Part shown: one piece after another, positions 44,508 through 52,650 of the stretch
Position numbering within the stretch: position 1 is the first letter of the stretch
How the letters are laid out: each line of letters begins with the position of its first letter
Source of the DNA: Streptomyces sp. NBC_00457
GTDB lineage: Bacteria > Actinomycetota > Actinomycetes > Streptomycetales > Streptomycetaceae
Assembly: GCF_036014015.1 (NCBI RefSeq)
Contig: NZ_CP107905.1
Span: 10,664,001-10,728,000, forward strand
Reading direction: 5' to 3'
DNA: 64,000 bases
The notes under the pieces: generated by a model
What the model was told of the DNA's origin: nothing
Databases searched by the model: none
The model's input: only the letters and a program-made list of their open reading frames with translations
Made by a program: the position numbers and the translations under genes

Positions 44508-45113
44508 ATGACCCAAGTAGGAACCTCGCGGGAGAACATCGCCGCTCAAGCCAACTCAGGTCCCACTGACGCCGGGCCGCACGAGGACGGCGGCGCGCTC
44601 GAGGCAAGAGGGCTGACGACCCTGGGGGAGCGGCAACTCGGCGTCACGCACTGGCTCCTCACGGCCGCGGAAGACCGCGCCCGCGCACGTGCGGAGTGGA
44701 AGGAGCAGGGGATCGCGCTCCTCACCTGCGGCGCCACCCTCTCCGCCGTACGCATCCCAGCCCACCTCGTGTGGGGCGCCGCGCGGACGGAGGAACTGGA
44801 GAAGGTGGACGCCTTCCTCCGCCGGTTCTTCGACGGCGGAGCGATGTTCATGGACATCCATGCCCACCACTACTACGCACTGGTGCCCGTGACCTCCGAA
44901 TGGCGTTGGACCAACCGGAAGGCCCCCGGGGTGGAACGCCTCAGAGGCCGGACCTACTACCTCGGCGTCCCGCACATCGCCCTCACGGAGCCGAAGGGGC
45001 GCTCTTACTGGTCCCTTCCGATGGACACCGCCGGGGACCTCTGTTACCTGGACGAGGTGGAGAGCCTGGTCATCACCGGCCTGGCGGCTCGCGGTGAGGG
45101 AGTCGGTCGGTGA
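44508..45113 (+). CDS. Hypothetical protein at the head of the RiPP-region operon
   Basis: 201 residues, soluble. A region reading TEELEKVDAFLRRFFDGGAM and MDIHAHHYYALVP is distinctive but I cannot assign it. It starts the plus-strand run of genes that leads to the DUF6415-like protein, with which it overlaps by 4 bp (GTGA). Its promoter region lies opposite that of the TPR regulator. Confidence 0.65.
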   Translation: MTQVGTSRENIAAQANSGPTDAGPHEDGGALEARGLTTLGERQLGVTHWLLTAAEDRARARAEWKEQGIALLTCGATLSAVRIPAHLVWGAARTEELEKVDAFLRRFFDGGAMFMDIHAHHYYALVPVTSEWRWTNRKAPGVERLRGRTYYLGVPHIALTEPKGRSYWSLPMDTAGDLCYLDEVESLVITGLAARGEGVGR

Positions 45114-45697
45114 CTGTTGAGGCCTTAGCGCCCTCACATTCCCCGCAGCTCGACGCGCAGACGATCCGCGCGGCGTACACCGGCGTTCTGGGGACGCCAG
45201 ACCTCCCGACCGGGCAGCAGCTCGACGAGACGTGCGAGCAGATCACCGGGCACGTCGGACTGCTGGTCCCCAAGGTCACGGCGATCACGGCGCGGATGCG
45301 TTCGAGCATGCGGGTGGTGGCGGTTCACTGCCTGGTCCGCGCCCACCAGGCGCTCGCGATGGATCCGGGCGCCGGGAAACGCGAGCGCTACGTGTACGAG
45401 GTCGCCACGTGTGCTCGCGCGCTGCTGACGCTCCTCGAGCATCCGGGCCCGCTCGGCGAACCGACCGGCGCCGACGAGATCGAGCAGGTTGTCCGCCGGA
45501 AGATCTGCGGCGGCTGCTCCGGGTCGATAGAGGACGGCGAGGGCTTCGAAGAGGCGGTGTTCGCGTCGGAGGCGAGCGGAGGTACCCGCGGCTACCGGCA
45601 CACCGACAGTTGCCCCGCCGTTGCCACCGAACGGCGCGGACTGCTCGCCATCGTCAAGGCGCCCGCCGAACACCCGGCGGGAGGTGCGTCCCCATGA
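45110..45697 (+). CDS. DUF6415-like protein
   Basis: 195 residues; GTG overlaps the previous stop. Helical domain with LDETCEQITGHVGLLVPKVT, HQALAMDPGAGKRERYVYEV and ATCARALLTLLEHPGP, a pattern seen in the DUF6415 natural-product-associated family. The C-terminal part has three Cys (KICGGCSG ... DSCP). It overlaps the next gene by 4 bp. Role unknown; the neighbourhood fits natural-product biosynthesis or its control. Confidence 0.6.
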   Translation: MTVEALAPSHSPQLDAQTIRAAYTGVLGTPDLPTGQQLDETCEQITGHVGLLVPKVTAITARMRSSMRVVAVHCLVRAHQALAMDPGAGKRERYVYEVATCARALLTLLEHPGPLGEPTGADEIEQVVRRKICGGCSGSIEDGEGFEEAVFASEASGGTRGYRHTDSCPAVATERRGLLAIVKAPAEHPAGGASP

Positions 45698-45897
45698 CGC
45701 AGCAATGGGTCATCGGTGACTGCTGGCTCGGCTGCGAGTGCACGGACCTGCCGGTGATCTGGCTCGGGCCGGTCACCTGGGACGGGCAACACGCACCGTT
45801 CAACGCGTGCCGCGACTGCCTGGACCGGCTGATGCGGCAAGCGCTCGCCTACTTCCTCGATCACCGCCCTGCCGACGCCGCGTCGTTGGCGGGATAG
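45694..45897 (+). CDS. Small Cys-rich protein, 67 aa
   Basis: ATG overlaps the DUF6415-like stop (ATGA). Five Cys in MTQQWVIGDCWLGCECTDL and NACRDCLDRL suggest a zinc ribbon. Third gene of the coupled set 44508-45897. Not recognised further. Confidence 0.6.
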   Translation: MTQQWVIGDCWLGCECTDLPVIWLGPVTWDGQHAPFNACRDCLDRLMRQALAYFLDHRPADAASLAG

Positions 45898-46236
45898 GAC
45901 TCGCGGCCGGCCTCCCCTGCCGGTTGTGAGCCCCCTGGAGGCTCCACCCGCATCGTGCCTCCGGGGGTGTGGCCTCGGCTCGTCCGCGTCGCCCCCGTGG
46001 CGGATGAGCCGGGGCCACCACGGGGGATGGCGGGCACGCGCGGTTCTACGGGTGCGCGCCGCGCCGCGTCCCCAAGGCCCAAGCGCTCGCCCTCGAACTA
46101 AGCGGCCCTCTCCCGTCCCTTCGCCCCGAGGGGCGGGAGACCCGCGCGAGGCCCCACAAGCCCCCGGCCGGGGCGCCTCGTAGCTCCGCCCGCCCCGGCC
46201 GGGTTTGAAGATCCACTGTGACCGAGGAGGAGACCC
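45898..46236. other. 340 bp intergenic stretch before the NUDIX-like gene
   Basis: No coding frame is convincing. It ends with GACCGAGGAGGAGACCC before ATG 46237, so it must hold the promoter of the downstream genes. Confidence 0.4.
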
Positions 46237-46737
46237 ATGCAGACCGAGCGAGACCACTTCACCGACCCACCCCCGCGCCGCCTGGGGGCGCTGGGCATCA
46301 TCCGTAATCCCGCCGGTGCGGTACTTATGACCGAGAAGGCGAAAGCCGACCTCAGGGGCGAGGAGCGCACGCCCTGGTTCCACCCGGGCGGCTGTGTGGA
46401 GGAGAACGAGGCCATCCGCGACGGCCTCGTTCGCAACGTCCGCACCAAGCTGGGCATCAACCTCCAGCCCGGCCGCCTGCTGGGCGTGCACCACATGCCC
46501 GACGAGCAGCACGAGACGCATCTGTCGAAGGAGGGGGTGAACTTCCTCTTCGACTGCGGGGTCCTCGACGTAGACGCGCCGTTCATGTTCGGCGGCGGCA
46601 GCATCAAGGGCGTGCGGTGGATGCTCCCGGATGAGCTGGAGGAGCACCTGACACCGTTCACGGCGGCGCGTACGCACGCGGCGCTGCGGGCGCTGGCCGG
46701 CGGCGACGTAGAAGTGCTCACCGGGCATCCCGTGTAG
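46237..46737 (+). CDS. NUDIX-fold protein with a degenerate catalytic box
   Basis: 166 residues with a NUDIX fold: LGALGIIRNPAGAVLMTEKA, then the box region GGCVEENEAIRDGLVRNVRT KLG. The canonical box needs RExxEExG; here it reads RNVRTKLG, so the metal-binding Glu residues are gone. It is probably a binding or regulatory domain rather than a hydrolase. GAGGAGG precedes the ATG. It heads the genes leading to the zincin and radical SAM enzyme, about 240 bp upstream of the zincin start. Confidence 0.75.
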   Translation: MQTERDHFTDPPPRRLGALGIIRNPAGAVLMTEKAKADLRGEERTPWFHPGGCVEENEAIRDGLVRNVRTKLGINLQPGRLLGVHHMPDEQHETHLSKEGVNFLFDCGVLDVDAPFMFGGGSIKGVRWMLPDELEEHLTPFTAARTHAALRALAGGDVEVLTGHPV

Positions 46738-46976
46738 CGCTGGCTTGCCGGTGCTGATGACCCCTGCCGCGTTCGCCGCGGCGGGGTGCTCCCCGCACCA
46801 ACACCCCCGACAGCCTGTGCCTCGCCGCCCAAGGCCCAAGCGCTCGCCTTGGGCAGAACAGACACCCGGCGCGGGGAGAGCGGTTCCGACTGCTTCCCCA
46901 CGGCAGGTCACTCACCTCGCACCGGGCCCTGTGCACTCGACCCACTACCCCAACTACCTCTCTGGACAGGACTTCA

Positions 46977-47812
46977 GTGACCCCGACCCGCTTCACCGTT
47001 CTTGACGACACCCGCGGCCACCCTGACCTGGCCGATCAGATCTCCGCGATTCTTCACCGGGTGGCGCCAACGGTGAAGGAGATAACCGACCTCCCTCTCC
47101 CCTCGGAGGGGGTCCGTTTCCGTCTGCTGACGCCGAAGGCGTGGCGGGAGGAGTACCGGCAGAACCTGCACCGCGTCCTCGCCCGCGACATCGCCGACCT
47201 GGACCTGTCGCCGAAACAGATCGATGCCGCCCGCACCGGGCTCAAGATCACGGGTTTCGTCCCGGCTCTGGTCTGGCCCATGGTGCTCGCCAGTACCCAG
47301 AAGGCCGCCGACGGCCAGTGCGGACGGTCATCGCCCCGAGGGCCCTGCATCACGGCGGCGCACTGGCCGACGAGCGCGTGCTCCTTCAGGTCGTCGCGCA
47401 TGAACTGGTCCACCACCTCCAGGACGAAGCCCGCAGCGGCACGGTCTGGAAGAGCTTCTTCCCGCAGCAGCGGGAGATCCTTGCACCGCCGCGCAGTGTC
47501 TCAACTGTCCTGGAGGGGCACGCCACTTGGGTCGACCGGCAAGTCACCACGCGGCTTTTCGGCACGCCGGCCGATCACCGGCAAGCACGGAAGTCCTGGC
47601 GCTACCGCCTGCACAGCTCGTTCCCCGGCATCGGCCGCCTCGGCCCCAGCCGTGAAGGCTACGAGCAGGGGGCCCAGCTCATCGGCCACGCCATGGCGGC
47701 GCACGGCGTCGGCTTCGTCAACCGGATCTGGAAGGACCTGTCGCTCCTGCCCACAGCAGACGAGATCGCCGACCCCGAGGCATGGACCCTCCGCATCCAT
47801 CCCCAGCCGTGA
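46977..47812 (+). pseudogene. Zincin metalloprotease gene with a one-base deletion
   Basis: GTG 46977 begins MTPTRFTVLDDTRGHPDLAD; this frame is sound to about 47320. Beyond, the protein continues in the next frame: VRTVIAPRALHHGGALADER, then VVAHELVHHLQDEA with the HExxH zinc site, and VLEGHATWVD, a likely further ligand, to the stop at 47812. Restoring one G in GGCCAGTGCGG joins both parts into a 278-residue enzyme. It may be a true mutation or a sequencing error. Position just before the radical SAM gene suggests it was the leader peptidase of the pathway. Confidence 0.75.
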
Positions 47813-47827
47813 CGAAGGGAAGACGAC

Positions 47828-48937
47828 ATGCACGAGCTCGTTGCGACACCGTTCGGAGAGCGGCGCCTCATCCTGCGACCGGGTAGTACCAAAGCCGTGC
47901 AGCTCCCGTATGCCAAGTTCGATGAGCTGCTCGCCCTGGCGTCGGTGCCCAGTACCGTGCCCCGGTGGCTTGTTGACGCCGTACGCGCGCAGTGGCAGAT
48001 GGACTTGGCGGGCCGAAGGCTCGGCGAGGTCGTCCTGATGCGGGAGGCGTGCCTGTTCGAGTTCAGCCGGGCGACGTGGGAGATCAACCTGGGCTGTGAC
48101 CTCGACTGCGTGATGTGCTACCTCGGCAGGAAGCGTTTCGAGGGCCTGGACATGGAGGGCAAGCGGAAGCTGCTGGCCGTCATGCGGGACGCGGGCGTGA
48201 TCTGGCTCCAGATCACCGGCGGGGAACCGCTCATCGACCCGGACTTCCCCGAGTCGTATCGACTCGCGTACGAGCTGGGTATGCAGCTGGAGGTCCTGTC
48301 GAACGGTTCCCGGCTGCACAAGGACCACGTCCTGAACCTGTTGTGCACGTATCCGCCGGCCAAGCTGACGCTGAGCGTGTACGGCGCGACGGCCACGACC
48401 TATGACGCGGTGACACGCAGGCGCGGCGCATTCGGCCGCTTCCGGGCCGGCTTGCACAAGGCCGTCGACGCTGGTCTGAACATCGACCTGAGCCTGATCA
48501 TCGTGCAGGGCAACGTGCACGAGCTCGACACGATGAGGGCCTGGGCGAAGCAGCTCGGCGTGCCGTATCGCGAGTACGCGAACATCTCGCCGACGATCCA
48601 CGGAACCGCGGAGCCGCTGCCGTCGCAGTCACCCCAGTACCTCACCAACCGGGCCCCGTTCACCGGATGCCCGGCAGGCGTGACGTTCTTCCATGCCGAC
48701 CCGTTCGGGCGGGCCTCGATCTGCAAGGTCGGCCGCGAACCGAACATCGACCTGATCGCCGAAGGCGTGGAGGGTCTGACCCGGCTCGGCGAGATAGCCG
48801 AGTCCCTGATGCTTCGCACCGGAGGATGCAGCGGCTGCACGCTGTCCGGCACGTGCCGGGTGTGCAGGCCGATGGCGAAGGTCTTCCAGGAGGCGAAGGC
48901 ACCACTGAAGCACTACTGCCAACACGGAACGAGGTAG
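47828..48937 (+). CDS. Radical SAM RiPP maturase
   Basis: 369 residues. The CxxxCxxC cluster motif is Cys90, Cys94, Cys97 (EINLGCDLDCVMCYLGRK). QITGGEPLID and EVLSNGSRL are the usual GGEP and following strand motifs. The C-terminus holds further Cys (FTGCPAG, ASICKVGRE, GGCSGCTLSGTCRVC, HYCQHG), able to hold auxiliary iron-sulfur clusters as in SPASM/twitch enzymes. GGGAAGACGAC precedes ATG 47828. The 46-aa precursor starts 2 bp after its stop. It probably forms a carbon- or sulfur-linked crosslink in that peptide. Confidence 0.9.
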   Translation: MHELVATPFGERRLILRPGSTKAVQLPYAKFDELLALASVPSTVPRWLVDAVRAQWQMDLAGRRLGEVVLMREACLFEFSRATWEINLGCDLDCVMCYLGRKRFEGLDMEGKRKLLAVMRDAGVIWLQITGGEPLIDPDFPESYRLAYELGMQLEVLSNGSRLHKDHVLNLLCTYPPAKLTLSVYGATATTYDAVTRRRGAFGRFRAGLHKAVDAGLNIDLSLIIVQGNVHELDTMRAWAKQLGVPYREYANISPTIHGTAEPLPSQSPQYLTNRAPFTGCPAGVTFFHADPFGRASICKVGREPNIDLIAEGVEGLTRLGEIAESLMLRTGGCSGCTLSGTCRVCRPMAKVFQEAKAPLKHYCQHGTR

Positions 48938-48939
48938 AG

Positions 48940-49080
48940 ATGACCGCCGTCATGATCGAACTGATACGCAGGCCGGAGCCCGTCGTCGAGGACCCCGACG
49001 CGATCGTTCTCGTCGAGGACGTTGAAGCGCTGACCGTAGGCACCGTCCCGGGCTGCGGCGAAGACAACCCGTACAACTGA
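48940..49080 (+). CDS. Precursor peptide of the radical SAM pathway, 46 aa
   Basis: Starts MTAVMIELIRRPEPVVEDPD, continues with an acidic hydrophobic leader rich in Val, Glu and Asp, and ends TVPGCGEDNPYN. The acidic leader and short polar C-terminus with one Cys, one Tyr and Asn-Pro-Tyr-Asn is the form of a RiPP precursor. A proline/glycine turn (VPG) separates leader and core. AGGTAGAG precedes the ATG. A perfect hairpin follows the stop, which would raise precursor over enzyme expression. Confidence 0.8.
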   Translation: MTAVMIELIRRPEPVVEDPDAIVLVEDVEALTVGTVPGCGEDNPYN

Positions 49081-49088
49081 CCCACTGT

Positions 49089-49118
49089 GTCGGGGCCGTG
49101 CTCACGCACGGCCCCGAC
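49089..49118 (+). terminator. Attenuator-like hairpin after the precursor gene
   Basis: GTCGGGGCCGTG-CTCACG-CACGGCCCCGAC, perfect 12-bp stem between the precursor stop (49080) and the phosphotransferase-like start (49138). Such hairpins often cap the abundant precursor transcript while letting some readthrough. Confidence 0.8.
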
Positions 49119-49137
49119 CAGACCTCTTGGAGGATTG

Positions 49138-49941
49138 ATGCCCACCCCGCGTCTGACCGAGCTACCGGACGCCGTGCTGCGGCTGATCGAAAAGGCCAGC
49201 GGTCCCATTGCCGGCGTCGAGACCGTGAGCACGGGTCGCAACAGCGCCATCGCCGCTCGCGTGCGCACGGCGGATCGCACGCTGTTCGTCAAAGGTCTCC
49301 CGCTCGATCACCCGTGGGTCTGGACGCAGAAGCGGGAAGCGGACGTCGGCCCGTACGTGAGGGACATCGCGCCTGAGCTCCACTGGCATGTGGAAGAGGA
49401 CGGGTGGAGTGTCCTCGGCTTCGAACACATCGAGGGCGGACACGCCGACTTCACGCCCGGCTCCCCCGACCTGCCGGCGGTCATGGCCACCATGGCGAGG
49501 CTGGCCGACGTACCCGCCCCGGACGTCGACCTGAAGACCATGCCGCACCGGCTCAGGACCTACGTCGACGACCCCGCAGATCTGTCCTGGTTCACCGGAA
49601 ACCGCCTGCTCCACAGCGAGTGGAACCCGCACAACGTCCTCATGACGGACCGCGGAGCCCTGTTCGTCGACTGGGGGTGGGCGTCGACCGGCGCGGCATG
49701 GATCGACCCCGCCTTGTGGCTGCTGTGGCTCATCGCCCATGGCCACACCCCCGGCCAGGCCGAGAGTGAGGCCGCCGCGCACTCAGCATGGCAGGACGCC
49801 CCGCCTGCCGGCCTTGACGCGCTCGCTCGCGTCCAGCGCCGACTGTGGGACTCGATCGCCGGCGAGAGCACAGACAACTGGGCCAAGCCGATGCAGCACG
49901 CGGCACAGGCCTGGGCCGAGCACCGGACCGCCAAGCCCTGA
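49138..49941 (+). CDS. Aminoglycoside-phosphotransferase-fold protein of the RiPP locus
   Basis: 267 residues with the APH/choline-kinase fold. The catalytic loop reads RLLHSEWNPHNVLMTD, where HxD is HSE: the usual catalytic Asp is replaced by Glu. The metal motif is FVDWGWAS with TGAAWIDPALW after it. TTGGAGG precedes ATG 49138. It is 57 bp after the precursor gene, so it belongs to the same unit. It could modify the peptide, confer self-protection, or bind nucleotide only, given the Asp-to-Glu change. Confidence 0.82.
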   Translation: MPTPRLTELPDAVLRLIEKASGPIAGVETVSTGRNSAIAARVRTADRTLFVKGLPLDHPWVWTQKREADVGPYVRDIAPELHWHVEEDGWSVLGFEHIEGGHADFTPGSPDLPAVMATMARLADVPAPDVDLKTMPHRLRTYVDDPADLSWFTGNRLLHSEWNPHNVLMTDRGALFVDWGWASTGAAWIDPALWLLWLIAHGHTPGQAESEAAAHSAWQDAPPAGLDALARVQRRLWDSIAGESTDNWAKPMQHAAQAWAEHRTAKP

Positions 49942-50117
49942 CCGCCGTGGTTCATCGACGCGGCCAGCCACTGAGCACCCCCGAGCCCCCGCCCCTGGCG
50001 TCCAGAGGCGCGGACTTCCCGGCAAGACGGCCGCGCGGCCGGGGGCGGGCCCTTTTGCCGTCCTGACAGCACCAGGCGGCGAGTGCCACCGTAGGAGCGA
50101 CCGAGACGAGGAGACCC

Positions 50118-50381
50118 ATGCAGGCCATAGCGTCGGACGATCAGGTCACCCCCTGGGGCGTCAGCCGTATGAAGCCGTTCCCTCCCGCTGAAGTCCTGCC
50201 CGCGGCCCGCGCGGTCATCGACCCCGAGACGCAGACCGCCGCGTGGGTGGACCCCGACGGCACTCTGGTGCCGACGCTGGACAAGCACAAGCGGTCGGAG
50301 ACGTCGAAGGAGACAACGACGAAGACCAGCATGGACGGCAACTCGGACCAGGGCAGCGACCAGCAGGGAGACTCCGACTGA
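50118..50381 (+). CDS. tgmA: Graspetide/imiditide precursor (putative ATP-grasp target RiPP)
   Basis: 87 residues. The leader motif TPWGVSRMKPFP is the recognition element of ATP-grasp target precursors (tgmA type). A second conserved part, VIDPETQTAAWVDPDGTLVP, follows. The core is rich in Thr/Ser (ETSKETTTKTS) then Asp (MDGNSDQGSDQQGDSD), giving ester-forming hydroxyls and acidic partners and an Asp-Gly site for aspartimide. GAGGAG precedes ATG 50118. The stop overlaps the ATP-grasp start by 1 bp. Confidence 0.82.
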   Translation: MQAIASDDQVTPWGVSRMKPFPPAEVLPAARAVIDPETQTAAWVDPDGTLVPTLDKHKRSETSKETTTKTSMDGNSDQGSDQQGDSD

Positions 50382-51346
50382 TGGCCACGGGTGGGCCGCC
50401 CGTCCTCGTCGTCACCCGCCTGGACGACGCAACAGCCGACGAGGTGATCACCGAACTCAACCGGCGCAGCGTGCCCGTGGTACGCCTGGACCCCGGAGAC
50501 TTCCCCACGACGGTCACCGCGGCAGCAGTGTTCGACAGCAACGGGCCCGGCGGCACCCTGACCACTGAGACGCGCAGTCTCGACCTGGACAGCGTGCGCT
50601 CGGTGTACTGGCGGCGGCCCACCCCCTACACCGCCGACCTCGCCATGAGTGAGCAGACCGCCCGCTGGGCCGTGCAGGAGGCCCGCTATGGGCTCGGCGG
50701 CATCCTCGCCGCCCTCCCCGGCGCCCACTACCTGAATCACCCCTGGCGCAACCGGGACGCGGAGTACAAGCCGGCGCAGTTGGCGACGGCTGCCCGCTGC
50801 GGGCTGACCGTGCCTCCCACCCTGATCACCAACGACCCCGACCAGGCCCGCGCGTTCGCGGCCGAGCACGGGCCGGTCCTGTACAAGCCGCTGCGGGAAA
50901 CCGACTACGACGACGGTGACGGCCGGGCGCTGACGGTGTGGATCGACGACGTCACCCCCGCCCAGATCGACGACCGGATACGGCACACCGCGCACCTCTT
51001 CCAGCAACGTGTGGCCAAGACCGCCGACATCCGCCTCACCGCCGTCGGCGAGCACCTGTTCGCCGTCCGGATCGACGGCTCGCCCGGTGTCGACTGGCGA
51101 CGCCACTACGACCAGCTCACCTACACCCCCATCACCGTCCCGCCCGAGGTCGCCAAAGGGGTACGCGCTTACCTCGACGCCTTCGGCCTGGTCTTCGGCG
51201 CATTCGACTTCGGCCTCGACGCCCATGGCCGGTGGCACTGGTACGAGTGCAACCCCAACGGCCAATGGGCATGGTTCCCCGACCACATCACCGCACCGAT
51301 CACCGTCGCCCTCGCCGATCAGCTTCAGCACGGAGGCCACACATGA
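50381..51346 (+). CDS. tgmB: ATP-grasp peptide ligase (graspetide maturase)
   Basis: 321 residues matching the ATP-grasp ribosomal peptide maturase family (SAV_5884 type). N-terminal VLVVTRLDDATADEVITELN and SVYWRRPTPYT, a central AEYKPAQLATAARCGLTVPP (ATP-grasp lid region), VLYKPLRETDYDDGDGR, and the metal/ATP motif HWYECNPNGQWAWFP near the end. It would form ester or amide links between Thr/Ser/Lys and Asp/Glu side chains of the precursor. Coupled to both neighbours (1-bp and 4-bp overlaps). Confidence 0.9.
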   Translation: MATGGPPVLVVTRLDDATADEVITELNRRSVPVVRLDPGDFPTTVTAAAVFDSNGPGGTLTTETRSLDLDSVRSVYWRRPTPYTADLAMSEQTARWAVQEARYGLGGILAALPGAHYLNHPWRNRDAEYKPAQLATAARCGLTVPPTLITNDPDQARAFAAEHGPVLYKPLRETDYDDGDGRALTVWIDDVTPAQIDDRIRHTAHLFQQRVAKTADIRLTAVGEHLFAVRIDGSPGVDWRRHYDQLTYTPITVPPEVAKGVRAYLDAFGLVFGAFDFGLDAHGRWHWYECNPNGQWAWFPDHITAPITVALADQLQHGGHT

Positions 51347-52470
51347 CCGACGACCCGGCCCAGCTCCGCCGCACCCTCGCCGCAGCCATCCCTGTCGAAG
51401 ACTCCGCATGGCGTGATGCTCTCGAAGCGGTCCCACGCGAACTCTTCCTCGACGACACGGTGTTCCGCCCGTCCGGCACCCAGTGGGAGCCCGTACACCG
51501 CCATACGACCGGCGACGACGAATGGCTTCGCCTCGTCTACCAAGACACCACGTGGGTCACCCAGATCGACGGCACCGCCGCCGCGGACGCCCCCGGACCG
51601 CTGGCCGGCCGCCCCACCTCGTCCAGCACCCTGCCCTCACTGATCGTGCGCATGCTCGACCTCGCGCGCATCCGCGAGGATGACAAGGTGCTGGAGATCG
51701 GTACCGGCACCGGCTACTCCACCGCCATCCTCTGTCACCGCGTCGGCGACAAGAACGTGTACTCCATCGAATACGACCCGCACCTTGCCGCTGCCGCAGC
51801 CGACCACATCCACGCCGCCGGATACTCCCCGACGCTCATCACCGGCGACGGACTCGCCGGGCACCAGGACGCCGCTGACTACGACGCAATCGTTGCGACC
51901 TGCGCCGTCCGGCACATCCCTCCCGCCTGGCTGTACCAGGTACGCGACGGCGGAACCATCACCACCACCATCAGCGGGTGGATGCTCGCCTCCGGCCTCA
52001 TCCGCCTCACCGTCCACGACGACGGCACCGCCACCGGCCACTTCGCCGGGGACCAGATCGGCTACATGCTCGCCCGCCCCCACGAACGCCCGCCACGCCC
52101 CACCTACTACCAGCACCCAGGCAACACCCGCCCCGCCCGCCTGGACCCCGGCCTTCTCGACGACTGGACCGGACAGTTCCTTGCTCAGCTCGCCGCGCCC
52201 TCCGCCGAACTCATGACCACCGGCGACGGCGTGATCCTCGTAGACGTCGCCACCGGCTCACAGGCATGGACCGAACCCGCCGGAAACGGGTGGCAGGTGC
52301 ACCAGCACGGCCCCCTGCACCTGTGGGACGCCGTAGAGGACGCCCTCACCATCTGGCAGGCTGCCGGAGCACCCCCACAGTCCGAGTTCGGTATGACCGT
52401 GGGGGCCGACGGCACGCAACGTGTCTGGCTTGGGGAGCCCGACGGACCCGCTTGGTGCCTGCCGGTCTGA
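51343..52470 (+). CDS. tgmC: PIMT-like methyltransferase of the graspetide pathway
   Basis: 375 residues. The SAM motif is VLEIGTGTGYSTAILCHRVG, with an acidic YSIEYDP and VATCAVRHIPPAW as post I and IV motifs; this is the protein-L-isoaspartate O-methyltransferase fold. The family partners ATP-grasp maturases (tgmC) and, in imiditides, methylates an Asp side chain that then cyclises to aspartimide. The C-terminal 150 residues are family-specific. ATG overlaps the ligase stop (ATGA). The last gene of a tight three-gene unit. Confidence 0.9.
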   Translation: MTDDPAQLRRTLAAAIPVEDSAWRDALEAVPRELFLDDTVFRPSGTQWEPVHRHTTGDDEWLRLVYQDTTWVTQIDGTAAADAPGPLAGRPTSSSTLPSLIVRMLDLARIREDDKVLEIGTGTGYSTAILCHRVGDKNVYSIEYDPHLAAAAADHIHAAGYSPTLITGDGLAGHQDAADYDAIVATCAVRHIPPAWLYQVRDGGTITTTISGWMLASGLIRLTVHDDGTATGHFAGDQIGYMLARPHERPPRPTYYQHPGNTRPARLDPGLLDDWTGQFLAQLAAPSAELMTTGDGVILVDVATGSQAWTEPAGNGWQVHQHGPLHLWDAVEDALTIWQAAGAPPQSEFGMTVGADGTQRVWLGEPDGPAWCLPV

Positions 52471-52489
52471 CCAAACCGTAGGTGCGGAA

Positions 52490-52650
52490 CCGGGCCCAGG
52501 CGGGGACGATCGACGAGTATTTCGAGGCCAAGCGACCGCTGCTGTTGCCGCTGCCGGAGGAGCCCGTTCGGGACCGGGTGGGTGTTTACGCCGCTCGTCG
52601 ACCAGCTACGGCCAGATCGGGGGACGTCTCCCGCGTCCGCAAGTAGCTCA
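52490..52650 (+). mobile_element. IS21-family transposase scar
   Basis: Frames read GTIDEYFEAKRPLLLPLPEE, then in another frame VFTPLVDQL and in a third YGQIGGRLPR. These are pieces of the conserved stretch in IS21 IstA (EYFEAKRPLLLPLPEE ... RVFTPLVDQYGQ). Several frameshifts have accumulated; nothing else of the element is recognisable. Confidence 0.7.

Noticed and set aside
47501..48601. Minus-strand frame over the radical SAM gene
   Set aside because: Antisense to the zincin and radical SAM genes, which have clear motifs.
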